Origin: Paenibacillus illinoisensis NBRC 15959
GTDB lineage: Bacteria > Bacillota > Bacilli > Paenibacillales > Paenibacillaceae
Length of the DNA: 64,000 nucleotides
Assembly (NCBI RefSeq): GCF_004000925.1
Contig: NZ_BIME01000014.1
Coordinates: 90,499 to 154,498 of the forward strand
Direction: 5' to 3'
Shown: positions 8,401 through 16,823 of the stretch, piece after piece
Layout: the number at the start of each line of letters is the position of its first letter
Position numbering within the stretch: the stretch's first letter is position 1
The notes under the pieces: model-generated
What the model was told of the DNA's origin: nothing
The model's input: the letters and a program-made list of their open reading frames with translations, nothing else
The model's database searches: none
Translations under genes and position numbers: made by a program

Positions 8401-8731
8401 TGGTTTCCCTCCTATGAATAAAATGACTTTCATTCTTTCTTTACGATACAAAGTAGATTGGACAACTGGCTATGTATGAGAGTCTTCTTATGGTGCCTCA
8501 TAAAATATAATAGCATCAATGATGATCTTTTTGACAAAATATTCAATTCGTATGGACTAAAAAGAAGATATTTCTCCAATTTGATTTCTTTTTTCATCGT
8601 GGTTCCGACTAAATATGACAACGTTGTAACCGGATAAAAAGCCATTATCTGATAAACTGATTAGTATATTATGGAAGGTTACATAGAGGACAATACGTAG
8701 GTACAGAACACAACAGAATGGTGGATGATCT
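8401..8731. other. Divergent intergenic region, no recognised element
   Basis: An AT-rich region between the WGR-like gene and the first amidase. It should carry both promoters, but I see no convincing pair of hexamers, operator or structured RNA. A sporulation-type promoter is possible. Confidence 0.4.
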
Positions 8732-10138
8732 ATGAAGAAATGGTCGGCTGCAGTCGTTATCTTTCTGTTCATGTGTTTATTTCCAATCGCAGCCCAAGCT
8801 GGCGTTGTGCCTTCAATTGTTCTTGATGGAGTAACCCTTGATCAGCGATCAAGTGCACCAGCAGAAAATGTTGGAAATGCCGTGATGGTCCCAATCCGCA
8901 TTGTTTCAGAAAACCTCGGTTATCAGGTGAAGTGGGAAAAGGAAACCAAGTCTGTTCTGGTTCAAAAAGGGAGCCGCAGTATAGCAATGACGGCCGGTAA
9001 AGATACAGCAACAGTCAATGGAAGCCTTGTAGAACTGGATTTCCCACCTTTGGTCAAACAAGGAACGACGCTGGTCCCCTTGCGTTTCGTCGGAGAAGGC
9101 ATGGGGCTTGAAGTAGGATGGGACAATGGAACCAAGACAGTCAGCCTACGCACCGCTCCACCAGTGGCAGAACAAGAGGAAGAGGATGAGGCTACCACAA
9201 CTCCTTCTCCCAGCTTGAAGGCTGAGCTTCAAAGTATAAGTTTCAGCAGTAATCAATTGATGATAACGACAAGTGGAGAAGTCAAGCCGAAACTGTCCAC
9301 TCTCGGTGCACCGGATCGGATTATTGTGGATATGCCTGAAACCACGTTCTCTGAGTCTTTCATCCAAGGACAGGATTTCAGTTCGGATGGCAGCGGCAGC
9401 ATTGTCGTTACAGATTCCACTGTGGTATCCAAGGTGCGATACGCCATGTTCAGCCATTCACCATCCACGGTTCGTGTTGTGTTTGATCTGAAACAATGTG
9501 CTACGGCTAAATGGTCGCTTGGAGATAACCATGTGCTGCTCGTTGATCTGACAGCAAGTAATGGGGAGTCTGCCAGTCAACCCGCCTTACCAACGGATGA
9601 TGGCAAGAAAATAGTGATTATTGATCCCGGGCACGGCGGGAGGCAGTCGGGAGCAGTAAGTATTTCCGGAAAGTATGAGAAGGACTTTAATCTTGCAGTG
9701 GGTTTGAAAGTACAAGCACTGCTGCAGAAGCATGAAGATATTCAAACGGTGATCACGCGTCAGGATGATACTGAACTTTCCTTGCAGCAGAGAGTCGAGA
9801 TGGCAGAACTTAATCAGGCGGACGTTTTCATATCCATTCACGGGAACAAATTTACGACTGCTGATCCGAACGGAATAGAAACGCTCTATAGTCGGATGGA
9901 GAGCAAAACGCTGGCCGATGTGCTTCATACACATATCATGCCAGTTGCAGGCCTCAAGGATCGTGGTGTGAAAATGGTCAGCCTGCATGTAACTCGTGAG
10001 ACGTCCATGCCAGCAGTTCTGCTTGAGCTAGGTTTTATGAGTAATCCAACAGATGAAGCACTCATGCTCACAGAAGATTATCAGAACCGTTGTGCAGAAG
10101 CAATTGTAGATGGAATTATAGAATTTTTAGGGCTTTAA
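8732..10138 (+). CDS. N-acetylmuramoyl-L-alanine amidase with stalk and AMIN domains (copy 1)
   Basis: Secreted peptidoglycan hydrolase of 468 residues that cleaves between MurNAc and the stem peptide. A signal peptide ending about AQA (residue 24) is followed by a copper-amine-oxidase-like stalk domain with two VP(I/L)R repeats (about 30-140). Next come an acidic Thr/Ser linker, an AMIN domain (about 160-270) and an Amidase_3 domain (about 285-468). The zinc and catalytic residues are visible in IDPGHGG, YEKDFN, SIHGN and LLELGFMSN. The ribosome binding site is weak (GGTGGA). A paralogue follows directly, and the pair plus the GerMN and SLH genes form a wall-remodelling locus. It could act in vegetative growth or in spore cortex turnover. 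Confidence 0.92.
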   Translation: MKKWSAAVVIFLFMCLFPIAAQAGVVPSIVLDGVTLDQRSSAPAENVGNAVMVPIRIVSENLGYQVKWEKETKSVLVQKGSRSIAMTAGKDTATVNGSLVELDFPPLVKQGTTLVPLRFVGEGMGLEVGWDNGTKTVSLRTAPPVAEQEEEDEATTTPSPSLKAELQSISFSSNQLMITTSGEVKPKLSTLGAPDRIIVDMPETTFSESFIQGQDFSSDGSGSIVVTDSTVVSKVRYAMFSHSPSTVRVVFDLKQCATAKWSLGDNHVLLVDLTASNGESASQPALPTDDGKKIVIIDPGHGGRQSGAVSISGKYEKDFNLAVGLKVQALLQKHEDIQTVITRQDDTELSLQQRVEMAELNQADVFISIHGNKFTTADPNGIETLYSRMESKTLADVLHTHIMPVAGLKDRGVKMVSLHVTRETSMPAVLLELGFMSNPTDEALMLTEDYQNRCAEAIVDGIIEFLGL

Positions 10139-10395
10139 GTACGATTATTCGTAAATGCGCAGTTTAGGAAAGCTCGTTGTTTTCAGATGTTTAATTGATA
10201 AAAAAGGAAATAAAAAGACATTAAAATGTAGAAAAAGCTTGATTTTACAACGTTTTTTTTCTGTTATGTTGGAATATATTCGCAACTTTTGAGAGTACGG
10301 GGCGTCTAATAGGTGTCTGGTAATGCCCACGTGGTCAGTCGGAGCTGTAAGTCACAACATGCGGCGAAAAAATATGAGAATGGTAGGGGTGAAGG

Positions 10396-11805
10396 ATGAA
10401 GAAGTTCGGTTTTTTGGTACTGTTATTTGTCTTTGGGCTCGTTTTCCCGGGCTATAGTCATGCAGCTGTGGATACGAAAATTATCCTAGACGGGAAAGAA
10501 ATTGTGCAGCCATCGGATGCCAAAGCGGAAATCATCAATAGCAAAGTGATGGTGCCGATTCGGGTTATTTCCGAGAGTCTGGGGTACGGTGTGGAATGGA
10601 AGCAAAGTACAAGCACCGTGACGATAAGCAAAGACAACACTGCCATGCAGATGATTGTAGGACAGAAGACGGCAACGGTGAACGGCAGTAACGTGAACCT
10701 GGATGCCCCGCCACTCGTAAAAAATGGTACGACTCTTGTGCCACTCCGATTTATCGGTGAACAAATGGGTCTTAAGGTGGGTTGGAACAACACTACGAAG
10801 ACGGTAACATTAGTTACCCAGAATTCAGGTTCCGGAAACGGGACAACAACTCCTCCGAACTCCGGCAATAATGGCGGAAGTACGAATGAGGAAGGTCTTG
10901 TACTGGTGAACGGCATCAGCTTCAGTGACAACCGCTTCTTTATTGCAACCAGCGGAGAAACGAAGCCGAACGTCTTCACGATGACAGGACCGGATCGGAT
11001 TGTTATCGACTTACCTAATACAGCATTTGCTGATTCTTTCAGTGAGGGACAAGCTCTTGACAGCAACCAGAATGGACAGCTTGTAGTCAGCGGTTATCCC
11101 GATGTTTCCAAGATTCGGTATTCGTTATACAGCAACAGCCCTTCTACTGTTCGTTTTGTCATTGACCTTTCGAGTGCCAAAGGTTATGACGTTCAGAACG
11201 ATTCGGGTTTGATTATGGTTGATCTGAACAAACAAGGCGCGACACCTACTCCTCCAGTTGGAGATAATGGCAAGAAAGTTGTCGTCATTGATGCAGGACA
11301 CGGGGATCACGATCCTGGAGCAATTGGTGTTACCGGTAAACGAGAAAAGGATTTCAACTTGGCAATGGCTTTGAAAGTGGAAGCACTGCTGAAAAAAGAG
11401 TCTAAAATTGACGTTGTGTTAACCCGCAGCGATGATACTTTTCTTGCTTTGAGTGAACGTGTGAAAATTGCCGAAAAGGTAAACGCGGATATTTTCATTT
11501 CCATTCATGCCAATAGTGGACCTGCTGCTGCGAACGGTGTAGAAACCTTCTATACTCGATCCACTAGTAAGGAATTGGCTACCATCATGCACAAATATCT
11601 TCTGCAATCTTCGGGATTAAAGGATCGTGGCGTGAAAACGGCAAGCCTCCATGTTACCCGTGAAACGACAATGCCAGCTGTTCTGCTGGAGGGCGGTTTC
11701 CTGAGCAATAAGAGTGATGAAGCAGCTCTGTTCACTGAAAGTTTCCAAAACAGTGTTGCCAAGGGTATTGTTGCAGGAATCAAGGAGTATCTGGGAATTA
11801 AATAA
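10396..11805 (+). CDS. N-acetylmuramoyl-L-alanine amidase with stalk and AMIN domains (copy 2)
   Basis: A 469-residue paralogue of the preceding protein with the same order of signal peptide, copper-amine-oxidase-like stalk, AMIN and Amidase_3 domains. Its linker is Gly/Asn/Thr-rich rather than acidic. Catalytic motifs are intact: IDAGHGD, REKDFN, SIHAN and LLEGGFLSN. It retains the LKDRGVK and SLHVTRET segments shared with copy 1, which points to tandem duplication. A gap of 257 bases before it suggests its own promoter. The GerMN lipoprotein gene follows after only 33 bases, so these two are probably co-transcribed. Confidence 0.92.
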   Translation: MKKFGFLVLLFVFGLVFPGYSHAAVDTKIILDGKEIVQPSDAKAEIINSKVMVPIRVISESLGYGVEWKQSTSTVTISKDNTAMQMIVGQKTATVNGSNVNLDAPPLVKNGTTLVPLRFIGEQMGLKVGWNNTTKTVTLVTQNSGSGNGTTTPPNSGNNGGSTNEEGLVLVNGISFSDNRFFIATSGETKPNVFTMTGPDRIVIDLPNTAFADSFSEGQALDSNQNGQLVVSGYPDVSKIRYSLYSNSPSTVRFVIDLSSAKGYDVQNDSGLIMVDLNKQGATPTPPVGDNGKKVVVIDAGHGDHDPGAIGVTGKREKDFNLAMALKVEALLKKESKIDVVLTRSDDTFLALSERVKIAEKVNADIFISIHANSGPAAANGVETFYTRSTSKELATIMHKYLLQSSGLKDRGVKTASLHVTRETTMPAVLLEGGFLSNKSDEAALFTESFQNSVAKGIVAGIKEYLGIK

Positions 11806-11838
11806 GGGTTTCCCTTATGATCAGGAGGCGGAGTTAGA

Positions 11839-12549
11839 ATGAACAAAAAAATATGGATTGCAGCACTGCTGGTAACGGTTATGGCAGTTGCTGCCGGATG
11901 CGGAAGCAAGCCAACAGCAGCTCCTGCTCCAAGTCAGACTCAAGGGGCAGGTACGGAAGTTAGTGTCCCTGAGGATCAAACGAATGAGAATGAGACAAAT
12001 GAGACAAACGATACGGAAATTACTGATCCTGTAACTGTGGAAACAGAAGGTACAACATCTACACCGGATTCAACACCTTCCAGCTCAGGTTCAGAAGGAA
12101 CAACTTCTTCGGGAGGAACTTCTACGGATTCGAGCAGCACTTCACAGAGTACAGAACAAAAAACAATCAAGGTGTTTTATACCGATCCGGAAGAGCTGGA
12201 TCTGCATGAAGCCACTGCGAGTATCTCCTATGCAGCAGATGATGATAAATACAAGGAAGCATTTGCGGCTTTACAACAAACGTCTGATGACAAACTTGTT
12301 CCACTGTGGGCCAAAGATATTGAATTGAAGTCCGTAAAATTTGATGCAGGTGCACTTACATTGGACATTCATATGCCTGATACTGCACGTCTTGGTGCAG
12401 GTGGAGAAGCCTATGCAATTGATGCCTTGAAGAAAACATTCTTCCAGTTTGATGAAGTTAAATCGCTTGATTTGCTAGTGGACGGGCAGCAATCTGAGAG
12501 CTTGATGGGCCATGTCGATCTTGAGCATCCAATGACAAGATCCGAATAG
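11839..12549 (+). CDS. GerMN-domain lipoprotein
   Basis: Membrane-anchored lipoprotein of 236 residues with lipobox VAAGC (acylated Cys21). A long low-complexity tether rich in Thr, Ser, Glu and Asn runs to about residue 115, followed by one GerMN (sporulation/germination) domain to the end. In Bacillus GerM the domain helps build or degrade peptidoglycan during engulfment and germination. AGGAGG lies ten bases before the ATG. It directly follows an amidase gene, so a role in controlling or localising that amidase is a reasonable inference. Confidence 0.85.
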   Translation: MNKKIWIAALLVTVMAVAAGCGSKPTAAPAPSQTQGAGTEVSVPEDQTNENETNETNDTEITDPVTVETEGTTSTPDSTPSSSGSEGTTSSGGTSTDSSSTSQSTEQKTIKVFYTDPEELDLHEATASISYAADDDKYKEAFAALQQTSDDKLVPLWAKDIELKSVKFDAGALTLDIHMPDTARLGAGGEAYAIDALKKTFFQFDEVKSLDLLVDGQQSESLMGHVDLEHPMTRSE

Positions 12550-12620
12550 TTTCCTGCAGCATGTTGTTTTACCGTTTTCCAATGGATATCGACCGTTTTA
12601 CATGAGAGGGGAAATCATAG

Positions 12621-15359
12621 GTGACTTTTAAATATAACAATCCATCACACTCTAAAAAAGTAGTATCAGCCGTGCTTGCAGGCATGATGGCCCTTAGCGC
12701 TGGCGGAGCTGCCATGGCAGCAGAATCAACAGAAGCGGAGCAGAGCCAGACTGCGGCTGTAAGCAATACGACTGCACCTGCAGGTTTGTTCAGTGATATC
12801 AAGGTTGGATACTGGGCTGAGAAGCATGTATATAAGCTGGCAAACCAAGGTATCCTTCTCGGTAACAATGGTCTGTTCCGTCCTGGAGATGCGGTAACAC
12901 AACAGGAAGCTGTAACCATGGCGATCCGTTTTATGAACCAGGAAGGCCAGTTGAACGACAGCACGGCTACGGCATTACCGACAAATATGGAAGTGGGGAA
13001 TTATTTCAAGCCATATGTGGCTTTGGCGCTTCAACTGGGACTGATTGATAAAACGGAAGAAGCTACAGCAGACGTATCTAAAACAACATGGGGACAAAAG
13101 CCTGCATCGCGTGAGTGGATTACCAAGCTGCTGATCCGTTCATTGGACAAAGAGGCTGAAGCGAAGGCTCAGAACAGTCAGTCCACTGGCTTCGCCGATG
13201 ATGCAAGCATCTCCACAGATGGCAAAGGTTACGTCAATCTGGCAGTGAGCCTGGAGCTTGCCAAAGGTGTGGAAGGCAACAAATTTAATCCAACCGGATC
13301 GGTAACCCGGGCCCAATTAGCGACTTTCTTTAGCAGAGGAGAAGCGTTAACAGATACAGCTTATCCGAACACGTACACGGGTTATGTAACTGGATTAAAA
13401 GATGGTCAGATCAGCCTGCTGGTTAATGGTAAAGTAACAAACTTTACGGTGAACAGCAGCACTCCATATTTTACAAAAGATAGTGAGACACGTGCGGCAG
13501 AACCGAATGTTCAACTCTATACCAAAGTACAGGTAGTTGGATCTGCTGGAAATGCAGCTTATGTGGAAGTCATCGATGCGACGCCGCAGGTGGAGAGCGT
13601 CGAAGGTACATTTGCGCGTTCGTTGTCGGGCAATAAAATTGGGATCTTTGTTGGCGAGAACTATGAAACTTACGGGTATGATGAAGCAACGGCATTTATC
13701 GACCAGAACGGAAATGCGATCAAGTTGGCTGATATTACAGCTGACAGCATTATTGAAGTACAGCGTGAGACCTTCTCCGCAGACAAAAAAACGGTGGCCA
13801 TCCGCGTGAAGTCCGGCATTGTCAACAAAAGTGACAGCGGAGTGATTGCGGAAGTGAGCACAACCGGGAAAACGATCAAGTTCACGAATGCAGCAGGAAC
13901 CACAGAGCAGTTTACGTATGGTGATAATCTGATTATTCGTTATCAGGATCGAATTCTGTCTCTAGCAGAGCTTAAAGCAGGCAGTGCAGTAAAATACACC
14001 GTGAAGGACAGTGTTTTGCAAAGCATTGAATTGTCTCAGGGTGTAGAGCAGTCTGTACGTGGCACGCTGGTGGAGATTGGTGGCAATCAGTCCACATTGA
14101 CGTTTAAACGTGAAGGTGGCTCTCTTGAGGCGAAACTGCTGGCGGAAAATCCGGAGGTAGTAATCAACGGAATCCAGGACGCATCATTGTCAGATCTGAT
14201 TACAGATGCAACGAATGGTGACCAGGTTGAGCTGACGCTAAATGGTGAAGATCGTGTAACTCGAATTCAGGTTATTGGACGTCAGATGGAACCGATGAAC
14301 GGTGCTTCAGTAGTTTCTTACAACAGCAAAACCAAAGTGTTGACTGTACTTGACAGTAACAAAAAACCATTTGTATTTACGCTGGATGACAAAACGAAGC
14401 TGGACTACAATACAACCAAGCCTACGCTTGCAGGATTGGAATCGCTATTGAACGAAGGGCGCAAACTCGATCTGACGTATGTCGGAACCAGAGCGTTGTC
14501 CGTAAAAGTCATTTACAAATACGAAGGTACGCTTAGCGGCATGGATACAAATAAAAAAACCATCAGCGTATTGTCTGGTAATCAAACCATCACGGTTCCT
14601 TATTCTACCGTTCCGGCAGTAGAGATCTACAACAAGTCTGGAGCAAGTCTGAGTGACCTGAAGATTGGTGATAAAGTAACCGTTACGCTTGGATCCAATC
14701 AGGATTACGTACAAAAAGTGTCATTGAACACCGTGGCACAATTTGAAGTCGTATCTGTAGAGACCAATGGTCGTGTTCGTGTAAAATCGGACTCCCTGAC
14801 AAGCCAGTTTTACGTGGATCAGGCTGTTTTGACAGGTGAAGGTGGACAAAGTATTACAGCTTCTCAACTGACTGCCGGGAATTTGATTAACGTGACTTTC
14901 GAAGGAACGACTCCTAAAGCGGTTCAGGTCGTGAAACGGACGTTGGCAGAAGTGACATCTGTTGATGCGACTTCGGTAACGCTGAAGTTGTTTAATGGAC
15001 AGAGCGAAACCGTACCTGTTAGCGGTGCTGTAAAAGTAATCAAGTCCGGCTCTACATTAACCACGTTAAACAGCCTTACAGTGGGTGACCGTGTCGAAAT
15101 GACCAAGGATACGGATAATTCCACTCGTTTCAGAGTGATGACCATTATGAGTAAGCAGTTCTGGTCTTATGATGGCGTTGGTAACCAAATCCTGGTTAAA
15201 CGTGAGTCCACTTCAGATACAAATTACCGTTTTGCACTTGGTACAGGCGTATTTGTTCACCAGGGTGACAACACTTTAAGCGTGCAATCTCTCAAAGATA
15301 ATGATAATATTGTATTGTATCTCCTGAATAACGTAGTCATGGAGATCCAAAAACAGTAA
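12621..15359 (+). CDS. S-layer homology domain protein
   Basis: A secreted 912-residue wall protein. GTG start with AGAGGGGAA upstream. The signal peptide should be cut after AMA (about residue 34). SLH modules occupy about 52-240 (FSDIKVGYWAEKHVYKLANQ, FRPGDAVTQQEA, then FNPTGSVTRAQLATFF) and would bind pyruvylated secondary wall polymer. The remaining 650 residues are beta-rich repeats with recurring short TLNGEDRVT-like and GDKVTVT-like strands, without a catalytic motif. It may be a structural S-layer subunit or a surface scaffold. It lies 71 bases after the GerMN gene and ends at a strong terminator, closing the wall locus. Confidence 0.88.
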   Translation: MTFKYNNPSHSKKVVSAVLAGMMALSAGGAAMAAESTEAEQSQTAAVSNTTAPAGLFSDIKVGYWAEKHVYKLANQGILLGNNGLFRPGDAVTQQEAVTMAIRFMNQEGQLNDSTATALPTNMEVGNYFKPYVALALQLGLIDKTEEATADVSKTTWGQKPASREWITKLLIRSLDKEAEAKAQNSQSTGFADDASISTDGKGYVNLAVSLELAKGVEGNKFNPTGSVTRAQLATFFSRGEALTDTAYPNTYTGYVTGLKDGQISLLVNGKVTNFTVNSSTPYFTKDSETRAAEPNVQLYTKVQVVGSAGNAAYVEVIDATPQVESVEGTFARSLSGNKIGIFVGENYETYGYDEATAFIDQNGNAIKLADITADSIIEVQRETFSADKKTVAIRVKSGIVNKSDSGVIAEVSTTGKTIKFTNAAGTTEQFTYGDNLIIRYQDRILSLAELKAGSAVKYTVKDSVLQSIELSQGVEQSVRGTLVEIGGNQSTLTFKREGGSLEAKLLAENPEVVINGIQDASLSDLITDATNGDQVELTLNGEDRVTRIQVIGRQMEPMNGASVVSYNSKTKVLTVLDSNKKPFVFTLDDKTKLDYNTTKPTLAGLESLLNEGRKLDLTYVGTRALSVKVIYKYEGTLSGMDTNKKTISVLSGNQTITVPYSTVPAVEIYNKSGASLSDLKIGDKVTVTLGSNQDYVQKVSLNTVAQFEVVSVETNGRVRVKSDSLTSQFYVDQAVLTGEGGQSITASQLTAGNLINVTFEGTTPKAVQVVKRTLAEVTSVDATSVTLKLFNGQSETVPVSGAVKVIKSGSTLTTLNSLTVGDRVEMTKDTDNSTRFRVMTIMSKQFWSYDGVGNQILVKRESTSDTNYRFALGTGVFVHQGDNTLSVQSLKDNDNIVLYLLNNVVMEIQKQ

Positions 15360-15388
15360 TCGTTTTTTTCGAGGATCAAAAGAATGAC

Positions 15389-15430
15389 CGTCTTGATGCG
15401 GGATCTTTCCCCCATCAGGACGTTTTTTTT
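15389..15430 (+). terminator. Terminator of the SLH gene
   Basis: CGTCTTGATG (15389-15398) pairs with CATCAGGACG (15413-15422) with one G-U pair, followed by eight Ts. Confidence 0.9.
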
Positions 15431-15522
15431 GCAAGCTTTTTGGCGTCCCATCAGAGCACTCGAAATAAGCTTGGAAAGTAAGTCTCCACACCGTGTGGTG
15501 ATTTTGTGGGAGGTAGCTCTTC

Positions 15523-16218
15523 ATGAATGCAGCGACGGTTAGGCACATACTCGATACGATGGAAGCGATGTTCCCTGATGCACATTGCGAATTAAATCAC
15601 AGCAATGCGTTTGAATTGACTGTAGCTGTCCTGTTGTCTGCCCAGTGTACCGATGAAACGGTAAACAAGGTGACTGCAGACTTGTTCCAAAAGTACACCA
15701 GTCCTGCCGACTATCTGGCGGTTCCGCTCGAAGAGTTGGAACAGGACATCCGGCGTATTGGCTTGTACCGGAACAAGGCCAAGCATATTCAGAACATGTG
15801 CCGTATTTTAATAGAGCAGTATGGCGGTGATGTACCGCAGGAACATGATCAGCTTGTGACGCTGCCAGGTGTAGGGCGGAAGACCGCGAATGTGGTTGTT
15901 TCCAATGCATTTGGTGTACCGGCCATTGCGGTGGATACGCATGTTGAACGTGTATCCAAACGGCTCGGGCTGGCAGGCTGGGACGACTCCGTACTTGAAG
16001 TCGAGAAAAAACTGATGAAGCGCGTACCCCGGGATGAGTGGACTTTAACTCACCACCGGATTATTTTCTTTGGACGCTACCATTGCAAGGCGCAAAATCC
16101 CGCGTGTCATATTTGTCCATTGCTGGACGTATGCCGGGAAGGGAAAAAGCGTATGAAAACGTCCCAAATCAGGAAAGATAAGGAACGTGCTACAAGCCCA
16201 AAACGAAAAATAAATTAA
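15523..16218 (+). CDS. nth: Endonuclease III
   Basis: Base-excision repair glycosylase/AP lyase of 231 residues that removes oxidised pyrimidines. The helix-hairpin-helix motif LPGVGRKTANVV supplies catalytic Lys120 and is followed by catalytic Asp138 in AVDTHVERV. The C-terminal 4Fe-4S ligands are C188, C195, C198 and C204 (spacing 6-2-5). A basic tail of about 25 residues follows. GGGAGGT lies eight bases upstream of the ATG. A small palindrome, CCACACCGTGTGG (15486-15498), sits just before it. In Bacillus nth is linked to dnaD; here it is followed by an unknown small gene. Confidence 0.96.
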   Translation: MNAATVRHILDTMEAMFPDAHCELNHSNAFELTVAVLLSAQCTDETVNKVTADLFQKYTSPADYLAVPLEELEQDIRRIGLYRNKAKHIQNMCRILIEQYGGDVPQEHDQLVTLPGVGRKTANVVVSNAFGVPAIAVDTHVERVSKRLGLAGWDDSVLEVEKKLMKRVPRDEWTLTHHRIIFFGRYHCKAQNPACHICPLLDVCREGKKRMKTSQIRKDKERATSPKRKIN

Positions 16219-16238
16219 TGACCAGAAGAGGATGAGTA

Positions 16239-16514
16239 ATGATGAAATGCATTTCCGTGTACACTGACAATTTTGAGGCCTTCTCCGATATTTTTGAGCA
16301 AATCGTAGAACAGGAAATGGCTGAGAACGAAGAGAAAGAAGTCGAAGGCATCACAGTAAGCCACTCTGGCGACGTGCCTGAGCACTATTTGGAGCGTATG
16401 TCTACCAAACCGGAAGTTGTGGTTATGAGAGACAAAGGAAGAGACATTACGATTTTGCAGCATGGACAAGTATTTGAAATTTTGCTGCCTTCCCTGGAGA
16501 ATGCTGTTTCCTAA
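16239..16514 (+). CDS. Hypothetical protein, 91 residues
   Basis: An acidic soluble protein (MMKCISVYTDNFEAFSDIFE) with a beta-strand-rich C-terminal half (VVVMRDKGRDITILQHGQVF). I do not recognise the family. AAGAGGA lies six to nine bases before two adjacent ATG codons at 16239 and 16242, and a terminator follows, so it is very likely real. It begins 20 bases after nth and is probably in the same transcript. Function is not inferred. Confidence 0.75.
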   Translation: MMKCISVYTDNFEAFSDIFEQIVEQEMAENEEKEVEGITVSHSGDVPEHYLERMSTKPEVVVMRDKGRDITILQHGQVFEILLPSLENAVS

Positions 16515-16653
16515 TTCTCCTGGTCAATGCAAGACATGTTGCATCAATGCTGGCGTTGAGCTTATCACATAAGTTCATGCGGGCATTGAATGCAGCATAC
16601 ATAGCTGCGCACAGTGAACAGCATTGTGTAATCAATAGAACCATTATTCAGAT

Positions 16654-16682
16654 AAAACCGACAGATCGGTTTTATTTTTTTT
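16654..16682 (+). terminator. Terminator in the 16515-16823 intergenic region
   Basis: AAAACCG/CGGTTTT (16654-16660/16667-16673) is followed by ATTTTTTTT. The rest of this 309-base gap holds a short inverted repeat (TGAACG/CGTTCA near 16725-16740) and an AT-rich stretch that probably carries the promoter of the next gene. I see nothing else. Confidence 0.85.
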
Positions 16683-16823
16683 AAGTAAAAATGATGTTTT
16701 CTTTCTGCAACGCTTAGCTTTAAATGAACGAAACCGTTCAAATTCGGTTTGTCTAATGTTAAAATACATTTATTATAAAGACATGACAGGTACAATAAAG
16801 AGGAGCCAGGGGGAAGGCCAGAC

